The notes beneath the pieces were generated by a model that was given only the letters and a program-made list of their open reading frames with translations, had not been told where the DNA came from and ran no database searches. From G016756615 sp035556195 (GTDB taxonomy: Bacteria > Pseudomonadota > Alphaproteobacteria > Rhizobiales > Rhizobiaceae), in assembly GCA_035556195.1 (NCBI GenBank), contig DATMFK010000016.1:62001-126000 (forward strand): DNA of 64,000 bases, given 5' to 3'. Position numbers and translations under genes: made by a program. Shown in pieces: positions 1-8,903 of this stretch (positions are counted from its first letter, which is position 1; every line of letters begins with the position of its first letter).

Positions 1-604
1 GATGGATCGCCTCCTCCATGTCGTGTGTGACGAGAATGATCGTCGTGCCGAAGCGGCGTTGGATCTCGAGGAGATCCTCCTGTGCCTTGGACCGGATGAT
101 CGGATCCAGCGCACCGAACGGCTCGTCCATGAGCAGCACGTTCGGCTCGGCCGCCAAGGCGCGCGCCACACCGACGCGCTGCTGCTGGCCACCCGAGAGT
201 TCATGCGGATAGCGCTGGCCGAAGTCACCCGGGTCGAGCTGGAAGAGCTCCATCAACTCCTCGACCCGCGCAGCGATCCTCCCAGGTGCCCAGCCCAGCA
301 GCCTGGGCACGGTGCCAATGTTTTGAGCCACGGTACGATGCGGAAAAAGCCCATGTCCTTGGATGGCATACCCAATCCGGCGACGGAGTTCGTGTCCCGG
401 CATGGAGCGGTTGTCGACACCGTCCAGCTTGATGACGCCAGATGTCGGTTCGACCAGCCGGTTGATCATGCGCAGAAGCGTCGTCTTGCCCGATCCCGAC
501 GTGCCGACCACCGTCGTGATCGTATGCGGCTCCACAACGAAGGATACGTCATCGACGACGGTGATGTCTGCGTAGCGTTTCGAGACGCTCTCGATCTCAA
601 TCAT
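1..604 (-). CDS. yehX: Osmoprotectant ABC transporter ATP-binding protein, YehX/OpuCA-like (partial)
   Basis: Reading leftwards from ATG at 602-604, 201 codons are open to the window edge, so the C-terminus is missing. It is the ATPase that powers import of betaine-like solutes. Visible motifs are Walker A GTSGSGKTT (residues 34-42), Q-loop Gln82, signature LSGGQQQR (136-143), Walker B VLLMDE (156-161) and H-loop His194. The Q-loop context IQGHGLFPHRTV is typical of the OpuCA/ProV branch. Its ATG overlaps the permease TGA (ATGA), implying translational coupling. The permease and binding protein upstream resemble E. coli YehY and OsmF, which supports the YehX assignment. A second permease (YehW) is expected beyond the window. 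Confidence 0.88.
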   Translation of the reverse strand, partial: MIEIESVSKRYADITVVDDVSFVVEPHTITTVVGTSGSGKTTLLRMINRLVEPTSGVIKLDGVDNRSMPGHELRRRIGYAIQGHGLFPHRTVAQNIGTVPRLLGWAPGRIAARVEELMELFQLDPGDFGQRYPHELSGGQQQRVGVARALAAEPNVLLMDEPFGALDPIIRSKAQEDLLEIQRRFGTTIILVTHDMEEAIH

Positions 605-1767
605 GGCGCTGCTCCCGCCCTTCCCGGCTCGGAGGCCATTTCCACGAGGGCGTCGAGGATGATCGCCGCGGCGAAGGCCAGCGCCACTGTAGGAACCGCG
701 CCGAGCAGCACGAGGTCCATCGCCGTCTGGCCTATGCCCTGGAAGACAAAGACACCGAAGCCACCCCCTCCTATCAGCGCGGCGACCGTGGCCAAGCCGA
801 TATTTTGCACGAGCACGATACGGATGCCGGTGAGAATGATCGGGAAGGCGAGCGGGAACTCGACGCCGAATAGGCGCTGCCGATCCGTCATGCCCATGCC
901 GCGCGCCGCATCATTGGCGACCCGGGGCACCCCTTGCAACCCTACGACCGTGTTGGCCACCATAGGCAGCAATGAATAGAGGAACAGAGCGACGAAAGCG
1001 GGAGCGACGCCGATGCCGCGAACTCCGATTGCGGCGGCGCCCGGAACATTGGCGGCGATCCAGCCGAGCGGAGCGATGAGTATACCGAAGAGCGCGATCG
1101 ATGGGATGGTCTGGACGATGTTGAGCACATTCAGGATCGGCTCGCGGACTGCCCGGATGCGATGACATAGGATGCCTAGCGGTATGCCGACCACGGCGGC
1201 GGCCGCCAGCGATCCCAGCGCCAATGCCACATGCCGGCCCGCTTCCGACCAGAAGCTGTCGGCGCGACTGGCATATTCTTTCAGGATCGAGAGCGAATCC
1301 CAGCTTCCCGACACGAGAAGCAGCGCCATGGCACCAGCGGCCAAGGCAAGCGCGCCGACGCGTGCGACGGGCGAAAGCCTGAGCCTAGTCAATGCATCGG
1401 CCAGAAGCAGGGTGAGCGCGAAGACGAGCAGCCAAAATCCGGATCCCGGCGAGACGCGCGCGAAGATGTTGCCCTCCGGGGTAAGGTGTCGGCCGGCCGC
1501 GCCCTGCGCCAGCGCCAGAGCGATCAGCACAAGGATGCCCGCCCCCAATCTCAGCCGCACGGGCGTTCGCAGAACCGCAATCAGCGCCGCGGCAAGCACA
1601 ACCGCCGACAGCGACCACCCCCATGTGAGCGGCAGGGCCTCCAATATGGAGCGCGGCTCGCCTGGGACAATGCGATTGGCACGAAAGACGGCGAAGGGCG
1701 CATAGAGTGCGCCCGCTACGGCGATCGCGGCGATCGCGACGCCGAGCTTGTCCACGCGTGTCGTCAA
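601..1767 (-). CDS. yehY: Osmoprotectant ABC transporter permease, YehY-like
   Basis: Inner-membrane permease of 388 aa. The N-terminal ~160 residues hold extra hydrophobic segments. The BPD_transp_1 domain follows (~residues 175-375), with the EAA-like loop near the motif ANDAARGMGMTDRQRLFGVE. Length and the long N-terminal extension match E. coli YehY (~385 aa) rather than the shorter OpuCB/ProW permeases. The first in-frame start is TTG at 1767; a GTG at 1755 is an alternative, so the exact N-terminus is uncertain. It lies between osmF (41-base gap) and yehX (4-base overlap) in one leftward operon. Family knowledge links YehZYXW to low-affinity, stress-related osmolyte import; the substrate here is not proven. 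Confidence 0.85.
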   Translation of the reverse strand: MTTRVDKLGVAIAAIAVAGALYAPFAVFRANRIVPGEPRSILEALPLTWGWSLSAVVLAAALIAVLRTPVRLRLGAGILVLIALALAQGAAGRHLTPEGNIFARVSPGSGFWLLVFALTLLLADALTRLRLSPVARVGALALAAGAMALLLVSGSWDSLSILKEYASRADSFWSEAGRHVALALGSLAAAAVVGIPLGILCHRIRAVREPILNVLNIVQTIPSIALFGILIAPLGWIAANVPGAAAIGVRGIGVAPAFVALFLYSLLPMVANTVVGLQGVPRVANDAARGMGMTDRQRLFGVEFPLAFPIILTGIRIVLVQNIGLATVAALIGGGGFGVFVFQGIGQTAMDLVLLGAVPTVALAFAAAIILDALVEMASEPGRAGAAP

Positions 1768-1807
1768 ACTCCCCTCGAGGGCTTGATGTCCGGCCAGCCG
1801 GAAGAGC

Positions 1808-2719
1808 TTACTTCAAGAAGCCGTTCTTTCTCAAAAAATCTTCGGCGACGGATTTGGCGGGCTCGCCGCCGACTTGGACGCGGCCATTGAGCTCTTGAAG
1901 CGTCACAAGGTCCAGCTTATCGAAGACCGGCTTCAGAAGCTGCTCGATCTGCGGATGTTCCTTCAGCACTGCTTCCCTGATGATCGGAGCCGGCTGATAG
2001 ACCGGTTGCACCGCCTTGTCGTCCTCCAGGACTACGAGGCCGGACGGGGCAATGCCGCCGTCGGTGCCGTAAACCATCGCGGCGTTGGCGCCGTTCGTCT
2101 GGTTGGCCGCCGCCGCGATTGTCGCCGCGGTGTCTCCGCCCGAAAGCGTGATCAGTTGCTCAGGCTTGAGCGTGAAGCCGTAGGTTGTCTGGAAGGCCGG
2201 AAGCGCTGCGGCCGAGTTGACGAATTCGGACGAGGCCGCAAGCACGACCGTGCCGCCACCCGAAACGTACTTGCCGAAATCCGTAAGGGTAGCGAGCTTG
2301 TTCTGCTCCGCCACATCCTTGCGCACCGCGATGGCCCAGGTGTTGTTGGCGGGCGCGGGCGACAGCCAGACGATCTTGTTGGCGTCGTAGTCGAGCTTCT
2401 TGGCGGTCTCGAAGCCCTTGGCGGCATCCTTCCACACCGGGTCGTCCGCCTTCTCGAAAAAGAATCCGGCATTACCCGTATATTCCGGGTAAATGTCGAT
2501 CTCGCCGGCGATGATCGCCTTGCGTACCACCGGGGTGGCGCCGAGTTGGATGCGATCGGTGGTGGGGATGTCGTTGGCGTTGAGGACCGACTGGATGATA
2601 TGGCCCAGCACACTCCCTTCCGTATCGATCTTCGATGAAACGACGACCTGAGCTTCGGCCGTGGCCGTGGCAAGGGCCAGCACGACGCCTGCCCCGAGAA
2701 GACGTCCTATCGCATTCAT
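1808..2719 (-). CDS. osmF: Osmoprotectant ABC transporter substrate-binding protein, OsmF/YehZ-like
   Basis: Periplasmic binding protein of the OpuAC family, 303 aa. The ATG at 2717-2719 is preceded by a GGGGGA ribosome site and begins a clear Sec signal peptide (Met-Asn-Ala..., cleaved near Ala-Glu-Ala). The reading frame extends to 2830, but that part lacks a signal and is rejected. The motif DIYPEYTGNAG (~residues 75-85) is typical of glycine-betaine/choline/ectoine-type binding proteins. It is the first gene of the leftward transporter operon and captures the solute for YehY and YehX. The solute itself cannot be read from the sequence. Confidence 0.88.
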   Translation of the reverse strand: MNAIGRLLGAGVVLALATATAEAQVVVSSKIDTEGSVLGHIIQSVLNANDIPTTDRIQLGATPVVRKAIIAGEIDIYPEYTGNAGFFFEKADDPVWKDAAKGFETAKKLDYDANKIVWLSPAPANNTWAIAVRKDVAEQNKLATLTDFGKYVSGGGTVVLAASSEFVNSAAALPAFQTTYGFTLKPEQLITLSGGDTAATIAAAANQTNGANAAMVYGTDGGIAPSGLVVLEDDKAVQPVYQPAPIIREAVLKEHPQIEQLLKPVFDKLDLVTLQELNGRVQVGGEPAKSVAEDFLRKNGFLK

Positions 2720-2925
2720 GAGCTTCCCCCTTCGAGAACTGGATTCCAGCGGCGCATACCAGCACGTGCCAAACGCGACGTCGGGGCATCCGGTTTCATA
2801 AGACGCGGCGGCGGCGAAATCTTTTGCCATCGCGCGGCCGGCAACGAGCCGTCCGAGAACGAAAATGGAGCAGAGACCGGCAGGCTACAAGACGCGATCC
2901 GCAGACTCCTGCTTCATCCTGACAA

Positions 2926-4131
2926 TCAGGAAGCATAAGCCGGCCCACGGCGGGTCATAAGCACGCCGAGAGCGCCGAGGCATATGAGAGCGACCGGGAA
3001 AACGATCCAATTGAGCATGTTCCAGCCCCAAATATTGTAGACCATCCCGGCCATCAGCGACGCGAAGGCGACCGAGCCGAAGAGAACGAAATCGTGAAAC
3101 CCCTGCGCCTTGCCTTTTTCCGCGGGGCGATACGCGTCGGCGACCATCGCCGTCGCACCGATAAAGCCGAAGTTCCAGCCTAGCCCCAGAAGGATGAGCG
3201 CGGTCCAGAACTGCCAGAGCGCGATCCCTGTAAGGGCGACGCCGGCGCATCCGAGCAACAGGAGCAATCCCAAGGCAATGATGCGTTCCGCTCCGAAGCG
3301 ATGGACGAGGCGCCCGGTGAAAAAGCTTGGCCCGAACATGGCCATCACATGCCAAGAGATGCCAAGAGTTGCTTCGTCCGCCGAGAATCCGCACCCCACC
3401 ATGGCAAGCGGCGCTCCCGTCATCACGAACGACATCAGGGCAAAGGAGCCGACGCCGCAAAGCAGGCCCACCAAGAAATGTGGTTGGGCAACGATGGCGG
3501 CCAGAGGTCGCGGCGGAACGGCATCCACCGTAAGGGAGTGCGCCGTGCCGGGGCCCTGGCGCAGCAGGGACAGAACCGCCGCGCCGATCACCGCGAGCAC
3601 AATTATCGCGGCGAAAGACCCGGCGAACGGCACCGGGGCAAAAAGATCATGTGTGAAAATGACGATCTGTGGCCCGAGAATGGCGGTCACGATGCCGCCC
3701 GCCATCACAAAGGAGATCGCCTTGGCTTTGAAACCCGTCGGAGCGCTGTCGGCGGCGGCGAAGCGCAATTGCTGCACGAAGGCGCCTCCGCATCCCACCA
3801 CAAAGAGCCCGGCCGCAAACAGCCAGAACGTGCCCTGGAACAGGGCAAAGGTGGCCAATGCGCCGCCTATGGCGGTAACCAGGGTTCCGAGCATGAAGCC
3901 GCCACGAGCACCGGCGCGGCGGATCAAGGCGGCGGCAGGCAACGCACCGAGCGCCACACCGATATTGAAGCCGGTCACCGGAGCCGTTGCCAGAGACTTG
4001 TCTGTCGCTAGCAGGAAATAACCCGCCAGCCCACCGATGGACATGGAGATGGACGACGCGGACCCGACGATCGCTTGCGACGATGCCAGGATGAGCGCCG
4101 TCCGCCTCGCCTGGCGCTCGACCGCGTTCAC
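2926..4131 (-). CDS. Major facilitator superfamily transporter
   Basis: Inner-membrane protein of 401 aa with about 12 hydrophobic segments and an MFS layout (two six-helix halves separated near residues 190-210). The start is GTG at 4129-4131, overlapping the nusB stop as GTGA; upstream in-frame residues only shadow nusB. The conserved loop between helices 2 and 3 is degenerate (RRAGARGG). The substrate is unknown; drug or metabolite efflux is the usual guess for such proteins. Sitting directly after nusB, where many alphaproteobacteria carry thiL, it is probably co-transcribed with the riboflavin/nusB run without a functional link. Confidence 0.8.
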   Translation of the reverse strand: MNAVERQARRTALILASSQAIVGSASSISMSIGGLAGYFLLATDKSLATAPVTGFNIGVALGALPAAALIRRAGARGGFMLGTLVTAIGGALATFALFQGTFWLFAAGLFVVGCGGAFVQQLRFAAADSAPTGFKAKAISFVMAGGIVTAILGPQIVIFTHDLFAPVPFAGSFAAIIVLAVIGAAVLSLLRQGPGTAHSLTVDAVPPRPLAAIVAQPHFLVGLLCGVGSFALMSFVMTGAPLAMVGCGFSADEATLGISWHVMAMFGPSFFTGRLVHRFGAERIIALGLLLLLGCAGVALTGIALWQFWTALILLGLGWNFGFIGATAMVADAYRPAEKGKAQGFHDFVLFGSVAFASLMAGMVYNIWGWNMLNWIVFPVALICLGALGVLMTRRGPAYAS

Positions 4132-4628
4132 GACGCGTCTTTTCCCCGTCCCTCTCCGCGCACCTTGCGCGAGACCCGATCGAGGACCGCGTTGACGAGT
4201 TTCGGTTCGTCCTCGGAGTAAAACGCTTTGGCGATATCGACATATTCCGAGACGATGACGGCGACGGGGACATCGTCGCGCTCCATCAATTCGTAGACCC
4301 CGGCGCGCAAGATGGCGCGCAAAGTCGAGTCGAGCCGCGACAACGGCCAGTCGTCCGTCAATGCCTGACGGATCAAGGGGTCGACCGTCTTTTGTTTCTC
4401 GACCACGCCCGCGAGGATCGCGCGGAACCACTGCGCATCAGCTTCCCGATAGAGCGCCCCGTCGACCTCCTTGCCAAGCCGGAACGTCTCGTACTCGGCG
4501 GTGATCTCTAGAAGCCCGCTGCCAGCCACATCCATCTGGTACAGCGCCTGGACGGCGGCAAGCCGCGCGGCACCGCGCTTGTTGGCGTGGCGGATCGTCG
4601 GTGCGGACTTGTCGCCCGGCTCAGCCAT
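4128..4628 (-). CDS. nusB: Transcription antitermination factor NusB
   Basis: All-helical RNA-binding protein of 166 aa that joins NusE (S10) at boxA in rRNA leaders. Recognisable family features are the N-terminal RRxAARLAAVQALYQ-like helix (KRGAARLAAVQALYQMD, ~residues 18-34), the LDSTLRAILRAGVYEL helix and the C-terminal VSEYVDIAKAF...FVNAVLDRV-type helix pair. Length is normal for Rhizobiales. It follows ribH by one base, the conserved ribH-nusB arrangement of proteobacteria, and overlaps the downstream MFS gene. Confidence 0.95.
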   Translation of the reverse strand: MAEPGDKSAPTIRHANKRGAARLAAVQALYQMDVAGSGLLEITAEYETFRLGKEVDGALYREADAQWFRAILAGVVEKQKTVDPLIRQALTDDWPLSRLDSTLRAILRAGVYELMERDDVPVAVIVSEYVDIAKAFYSEDEPKLVNAVLDRVSRKVRGEGRGKDAS

Positions 4629-4629
4629 A

Positions 4630-5073
4630 TCAAGCTCCGAAGCGATCGCGCAGGGCGATCATCGTCAAGGCGGCGCGAGCGGCGAAGCCGCCCTTGTCGC
4701 CTTCGCTGCGGCGGGCCCGCGCCCAGGCCTGGTCGTCGTTTTCGGTCGTCAGGATGCCGTTGCCGATAGCGATCGCCTCATTGACGGCGAGATCCATGAG
4801 GGCGCGGCTCGACTCGTTGGCCACGATGTCGAAATGATAGGTCTCGCCCCTGATGACGGTGCCGAGCGCGACATAGCCATCATAGTCCGCTTCCCCCTCC
4901 AATGCGAAGGAGATCACCGCAGGAATCTCGAGGGCGCCAGGTACGGTGGCGATGTCATAGGTCGCGCCCGCCTCGTCGAGCGCGGCCTTAGCGCCTTCGA
5001 GCAGAGCGTCTGCGAGGTCGTCGTAGAAGCGCGCCTCGACAATAAGCAGATGGGGCTTTTCAGGATTGGGCAT
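4630..5073 (-). CDS. ribH: 6,7-dimethyl-8-ribityllumazine synthase
   Basis: Cytosolic enzyme of 147 aa that condenses 5-amino-6-ribitylamino-uracil with 3,4-dihydroxy-2-butanone 4-phosphate to give lumazine, the penultimate riboflavin step. Visible motifs are VPGALEIP (~44-51), GTVIRGETYHFD with the catalytic His80, and the C-terminal GNGILTTEND segment. Length fits the icosahedral/pentameric lumazine synthase family. It lies between ribE (129-base gap) and nusB (1-base gap). No FMN riboswitch is recognisable in the gap before it. Confidence 0.95.
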   Translation of the reverse strand: MPNPEKPHLLIVEARFYDDLADALLEGAKAALDEAGATYDIATVPGALEIPAVISFALEGEADYDGYVALGTVIRGETYHFDIVANESSRALMDLAVNEAIAIGNGILTTENDDQAWARARRSEGDKGGFAARAALTMIALRDRFGA

Positions 5074-5202
5074 GAATGTCTCCGGGGATTGCCGGTGACT
5101 TAGGCCGAACCACGTGTGACCGCAAGCCGTTCGTTCGCATAAGAAGACAAAGCGAGCTGCGGCGTGGGAACGCAGATCGATCGGGCGATCGTGTTCCTGC
5201 CG

Positions 5203-5820
5203 CTACAGCCCGTCCGCAGCAGCCTGAGCAAGGCGAGCCGCATAACGCGCCATCGTGTCGATCTCGATATTGACGCGGTCACCGATCTTGCGCTCGCCCC
5301 AAGTCGTCACGGCGAGCGAATGGTGGATCAGCAACACGTCGAAACGCGTGCCCTCGACCTTGTTGACCGTGAGCGAGGTACCGTCGAGGGCGACTGACCC
5401 CTTTGGGGCGATGAACTTCGCGAGATCGCGCGGCGCTTCGAGCACAAAGCGGACCGCGTCGCCCTCCTCCTCGCGGGCCACGATCTCCGCTGTGCCGTCG
5501 ACATGGCCGGAAACGATATGGCCCCCGAGCTCGTCGCCTATCTTCAGCGCCCGTTCAAGATTGATGCGCGCGCCTTCTCGCCATTCCGCGACGGTCGTGA
5601 GCCGCAACGCCTCTTCCCAAGCCTCGACTTCGAACCATCGATGATTGGCGCCCTGTTCCGGCAGCGCGGTCACCGTCAGACAGACGCCGCCGCAAGCGAT
5701 CGACGCGCCGATGGCGATACTTGCAGGGTCGTAGGCGGTCTGTATCCGAAGTCGCCGCCCTTGGGGCAGAGAGGAAACTTCTGCGAGGGTCCCGACATCG
5801 GTGACGATTCCAGTAAACAT
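5203..5820 (-). CDS. ribE: Riboflavin synthase alpha subunit
   Basis: Enzyme of 205 aa that dismutates two lumazine molecules into riboflavin. It has the two tandem lumazine-binding repeats: N-terminal MFTGIVTDVG... (1-95) and the second starting near LGGHIVSGHVDGTAEI (~100-195). The ATG at 5818-5820 overlaps the ribD stop (TGATG) and begins the near-invariant Met-Phe-Thr-Gly-Ile, which decides the start over an in-frame ATG 18 bases upstream. It works with RibD upstream and RibH downstream in the same operon. Confidence 0.95.
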   Translation of the reverse strand: MFTGIVTDVGTLAEVSSLPQGRRLRIQTAYDPASIAIGASIACGGVCLTVTALPEQGANHRWFEVEAWEEALRLTTVAEWREGARINLERALKIGDELGGHIVSGHVDGTAEIVAREEEGDAVRFVLEAPRDLAKFIAPKGSVALDGTSLTVNKVEGTRFDVLLIHHSLAVTTWGERKIGDRVNIEIDTMARYAARLAQAAADGL

Positions 5821-6926
5821 CAGATTGCCCTCAGCCATTCCGCATAGTGATCTTCGCCGAACCGCGCCTCACGGTTCAGCCTGAAACCGCCCGGTATGTG
5901 GTCGTGATCTATGGGCGACGCAACGCCACCGGCGCCAATCGCGGCAGCCCCGCGAAACAAGACGATCCGATCGACCAGATCGTCTTCGAGGAAGGCACGT
6001 GCTGTATCGGCCCCGCCTTCGACCATGATGCTCGATACACCCCGCGCCGCCAGATCGTCCAGCAACTCGGGAAGCGCGATCCGCCCATTATAGGTCTCGG
6101 TGGCGAGGAAGTCCGCGCCGGCGGCGGCCAACGCTGTCTTCCTCTCCTCGTCCCCCTCAGGACCGACCGCCACCAGCAGCGGCACGTCGCGAGCGGAGAG
6201 CGCCAACTTCGAGGCCACCGGCAATTTTGCTTGTCGATCGAGCACGATACGCACCGGCGATCGTCCTTCGAGCCCGGGGAGGCGGACCGTCAACAGCGGA
6301 TCGTCGGCAAGCGCCGTGCCGATGCCAACCACGATAGCATCCGCTTCCATGCGCATCAAATGTGCCTGGGCACGCGCGGTCGCTCCGGTGATCGCCACCT
6401 GGCCTGCGCCGAGCCTTCCGATCATACCATCGGCGGAAAGGGCAAGTTTCAGAATCACTTCGGACCGCTTTTTGAGCGATCGAATCAAGTAGCCGGCGAG
6501 CAGATCGGCCGCCTCGTCCGCCAAAACGCCCTCATCCACGGCAATGCCTGCCTCGCGGAGAATGGCGTAACCCTTTCCGCAAACGCGGGGATCGGGATCG
6601 CTGGCAGCCCCGACAACCCTGGCAATTCCGGCGCTCACCAACGCGTTGGCGCAAGGCGGCGTGCGCCCGTGATGCGCGCACGGCTCCAGCGTCACATAGG
6701 CCGTCGCGCCGCGTGCGAGTTCGCCGGCCTCGGCCAAGGCCTGAGGCTCGGCGTGCGGACGCCCGCCGATGGCAGTTACCCCGCGTCCGACGATCACCGG
6801 ACCGCTTCCGTCGTCGCGCACGATGAGCGTCGCGACGGATGGATTTGTGGAGGTGCGTCCCTTGTGCTGTCGGGACAGGCGGATTGCCGCCGCCATGAAA
6901 CGGCGATCGATGGCGGTGGTGGTCAT
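5820..6926 (-). CDS. ribD: Bifunctional diaminohydroxyphosphoribosylaminopyrimidine deaminase / 5-amino-6-(5-phosphoribosylamino)uracil reductase
   Basis: Bifunctional riboflavin enzyme, 368 aa. The N-terminal zinc deaminase domain (~1-145) shows HAE (His58, Glu60) and PCAHHGRTPPC (Cys83, Cys92). The C-terminal reductase domain (~150-365) has the NADPH-binding dihydrofolate-reductase-like fold with VEGGADTARAFL near residue 300. It makes the substrate for RibH. It starts 98 bases after nrdR and overlaps ribE, the arrangement expected in Rhizobiales. Confidence 0.95.
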   Translation of the reverse strand: MTTTAIDRRFMAAAIRLSRQHKGRTSTNPSVATLIVRDDGSGPVIVGRGVTAIGGRPHAEPQALAEAGELARGATAYVTLEPCAHHGRTPPCANALVSAGIARVVGAASDPDPRVCGKGYAILREAGIAVDEGVLADEAADLLAGYLIRSLKKRSEVILKLALSADGMIGRLGAGQVAITGATARAQAHLMRMEADAIVVGIGTALADDPLLTVRLPGLEGRSPVRIVLDRQAKLPVASKLALSARDVPLLVAVGPEGDEERKTALAAAGADFLATETYNGRIALPELLDDLAARGVSSIMVEGGADTARAFLEDDLVDRIVLFRGAAAIGAGGVASPIDHDHIPGGFRLNREARFGEDHYAEWLRAI

Positions 6927-7024
6927 AGGCAGCCGGAGAATTGCACGTCACGAATGCATTGGGTCATGGCGCGAAGCTGTAACGGCCGGGCCGCCTTGCC
7001 GCAACTGGATCAGCGCACCGACGT

Positions 7025-7489
7025 TCAGCCAGCGTCGTCTTCCGTCTTCAGTTCGCCCAACACGTCATGGAAGTCCTTGGCTTCACGGAAGTTGCGATAG
7101 ACAGAGGCGAACCGCACATAGGCGACATCGTCCAGCGACTTCAGAGCCTCCATGACGAGGCGGCCGATCTCGCCCGAGGGAATCTCGGTCTCCCCCGAAC
7201 TCTCGAGTTGGCGAACAATCCCCGTCACCGCGCGATCGATCCGCTCGGGATCGACGTTGCGCTTGCGCACCGCGATCTCGACCGAGCGAAGAAGCTTGTC
7301 GCGGTCGAAGGGGACCTTGCGACCAGATTTCTTGATCACGACAAGATCGCGCAACTGCACCCGCTCGAAGGTGGTGAAGCGACCGCCGCAGGTCGGGCAG
7401 ACACGGCGGCGGCGGATCGCCGAGCCATCTTCCGCCGGACGGGAGTCCTTCACCTGGGTGTCTTCCGACTGGCAATAGGGGCAGCGCAT
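7025..7489 (-). CDS. nrdR: Transcriptional repressor NrdR
   Basis: Zinc-ribbon/ATP-cone repressor of ribonucleotide reductase genes, 154 aa. The N-terminal ribbon uses Cys3, Cys6, Cys31 and Cys34 (MRCPYC...CPTCGGRF). The ATP-cone (~49-139) senses ATP/dATP. The start at Met-Arg-Cys-Pro-Tyr-Cys is family-invariant; the frame extends 19 codons further up, but those residues are not NrdR-like. It sits between glyA and ribD, a classic alphaproteobacterial order. No convincing NrdR box is visible next to it. Confidence 0.95.
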   Translation of the reverse strand: MRCPYCQSEDTQVKDSRPAEDGSAIRRRRVCPTCGGRFTTFERVQLRDLVVIKKSGRKVPFDRDKLLRSVEIAVRKRNVDPERIDRAVTGIVRQLESSGETEIPSGEIGRLVMEALKSLDDVAYVRFASVYRNFREAKDFHDVLGELKTEDDAG

Positions 7490-7538
7490 ATCGTCTCGCG
7501 ATTCTTCTTGGCGAGACAGGCTTAGAGCCTTTCGGGCA

Positions 7539-7568
7539 AAGTGCAAGGCGATGCATCGCCTTGCACTT
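7539..7568. repeat. Perfect 30-base palindrome between glyA and nrdR
   Basis: Positions 7539-7568 are identical to their own reverse complement, with centre GATGCATC and outer arms GTGCAAGGC/GCCTTGCAC. It lies 24 bases downstream of the glyA stop and 49 bases upstream of the nrdR start on the transcribed strand. There is no T-run, so it is not a standard intrinsic terminator. It could be an mRNA-processing hairpin, a cruciform or a dimeric-regulator site. Confidence 0.7.
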
Positions 7569-7592
7569 GTCGTTCACGTTAGGCTTATGCCG

Positions 7593-8903
7593 TCACATAT
7601 AGGGATAGAGCGGGAAACGCTCGGTAAGCGCCAGGACCTTGGCCTTAACAGCCGCTTCGACCGTGGCGTTGCCTTCGTCGGAATTGGCGGCCTTGAGACC
7701 GTCGAGCACCTCCGCGATCAGCCGGCCGATCTCCCGGAATTCTGCCTGGCCGAAGCCGCGCGTGGTGCCGGCCGGCGTCCCCAGGCGGACACCGGAAGTG
7801 ACGAAGGGCTTCTCGGGATCGAAGGGGATGCCGTTCTTGTTGCAGGTGATGTTGGCCCGGCCGAGCGCTGCCTCGGCGCGTTTGCCCGTTGCGTTCTTGG
7901 GTCGCAGATCGACCAGCATGAGATGATTGTCGGTCCCCCCCGAAACGATGTCGAGACCCGTCTCCTGCAAGCTTGATGCGAGTGCCTTGGCGTTGGCGAC
8001 GACGTCCCTGGCATATTGCTTGAATTGGGGCTGAAGCGCCTCGCCGAGTGCAACGGCCTTGGCCGCGATCACATGCATCAGCGGACCGCCCTGGAGGCCC
8101 GGGAACACCGCCGAATTCATCTTCTTGGCGATGTCCTCGTCATTGGTCAGGATCATCCCGCCGCGCGGTCCGCGCAGCGACTTGTGCGTCGTGGTCGTCA
8201 CGACATGGGCGTGCGGGAACGGCGAAGGGTGCTCGCCGCCGGCGACGAGGCCGGCAATATGCGCCATGTCCACCATCAGATAGGCGCCGACTGCATCGGC
8301 GATCTCGCGGAACCTCTTGAAATCCCAAATCCGCGAATAGGCGGTTCCGCCCGCGATGATCAATTTGGGATTGTGCGTGTGAGCAAGGCGCTCGATCTCG
8401 TCCATGTCGAGCAGATGGTCATCCCGACGCACGCCGTAGGAAACCACCTTGAACCATTTGCCCGACATGTTGACGGGCGAACCATGGGTGAGATGGCCGC
8501 CCGAATTCAGATCGAGGCCCATGAAGGTATCGCCCGGCTGCAGGAGGCCGAGAAAAACGGCCTGGTTCATCTGGCTGCCGGAATTCGGCTGGACATTCGC
8601 ATAGGCGCAGCCGAACAGCTTCTTGGCCCGCTCTATGGCGAGTTCCTCCGCGACATCGACGAACTGGCAGCCGCCGTAATAGCGCTTGCCCGGATATCCC
8701 TCGGCATATTTGTTTGTCATGATCGAGCCTTGCGCCTCGAGCACGGCGCGGGAAACGATGTTCTCCGATGCAATCAGCTCGATCTCATGGCGTTGCCGAC
8801 CGAGTTCGTCGCGGATGGCGCCGAAGATTTCAGGATCTGCCTCGGCCAGTGTTCTTGTGAAAAAGGATTCGAACTGGTTCGAGGCGACCGTTTCTGTTGC
8901 CAT
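7593..8903 (-). CDS. glyA: Serine hydroxymethyltransferase
   Basis: PLP enzyme of 436 aa interconverting serine and glycine with tetrahydrofolate, the main one-carbon source. The PLP lysine lies in VVTTTTHKSLRGPRGG. Other family blocks are the ASENIVS segment near residue 47, NKYAEGYPGKRYYGGC and the C-terminal TPAGTTRGF. The ATG at 8901-8903 has AAAGGAT upstream; the 15 upstream codons of the frame are not conserved-looking and are left out. It is first in the leftward glyA-nrdR-ribDEH-nusB run. Confidence 0.96.
   Translation of the reverse strand: MATETVASNQFESFFTRTLAEADPEIFGAIRDELGRQRHEIELIASENIVSRAVLEAQGSIMTNKYAEGYPGKRYYGGCQFVDVAEELAIERAKKLFGCAYANVQPNSGSQMNQAVFLGLLQPGDTFMGLDLNSGGHLTHGSPVNMSGKWFKVVSYGVRRDDHLLDMDEIERLAHTHNPKLIIAGGTAYSRIWDFKRFREIADAVGAYLMVDMAHIAGLVAGGEHPSPFPHAHVVTTTTHKSLRGPRGGMILTNDEDIAKKMNSAVFPGLQGGPLMHVIAAKAVALGEALQPQFKQYARDVVANAKALASSLQETGLDIVSGGTDNHLMLVDLRPKNATGKRAEAALGRANITCNKNGIPFDPEKPFVTSGVRLGTPAGTTRGFGQAEFREIGRLIAEVLDGLKAANSDEGNATVEAAVKAKVLALTERFPLYPYM

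Noticed and set aside
3110..4021. Long plus-strand frame antisense to the MFS gene
   Set aside because: Lys/Pro/Ala-rich translation typical of an antisense shadow in GC-rich DNA; the opposite strand carries a clear 12-helix transporter.
5074..5202. FMN riboswitch in the ribE-ribH gap
   Set aside because: The gap is only 129 bases and shows none of the conserved RFN-element helices.
7539..7568. NrdR box at the palindrome upstream of nrdR
   Set aside because: NrdR boxes are AT-rich (ACACWATATATWGTGT-like) and occur in pairs; this element is GC-rich and single.
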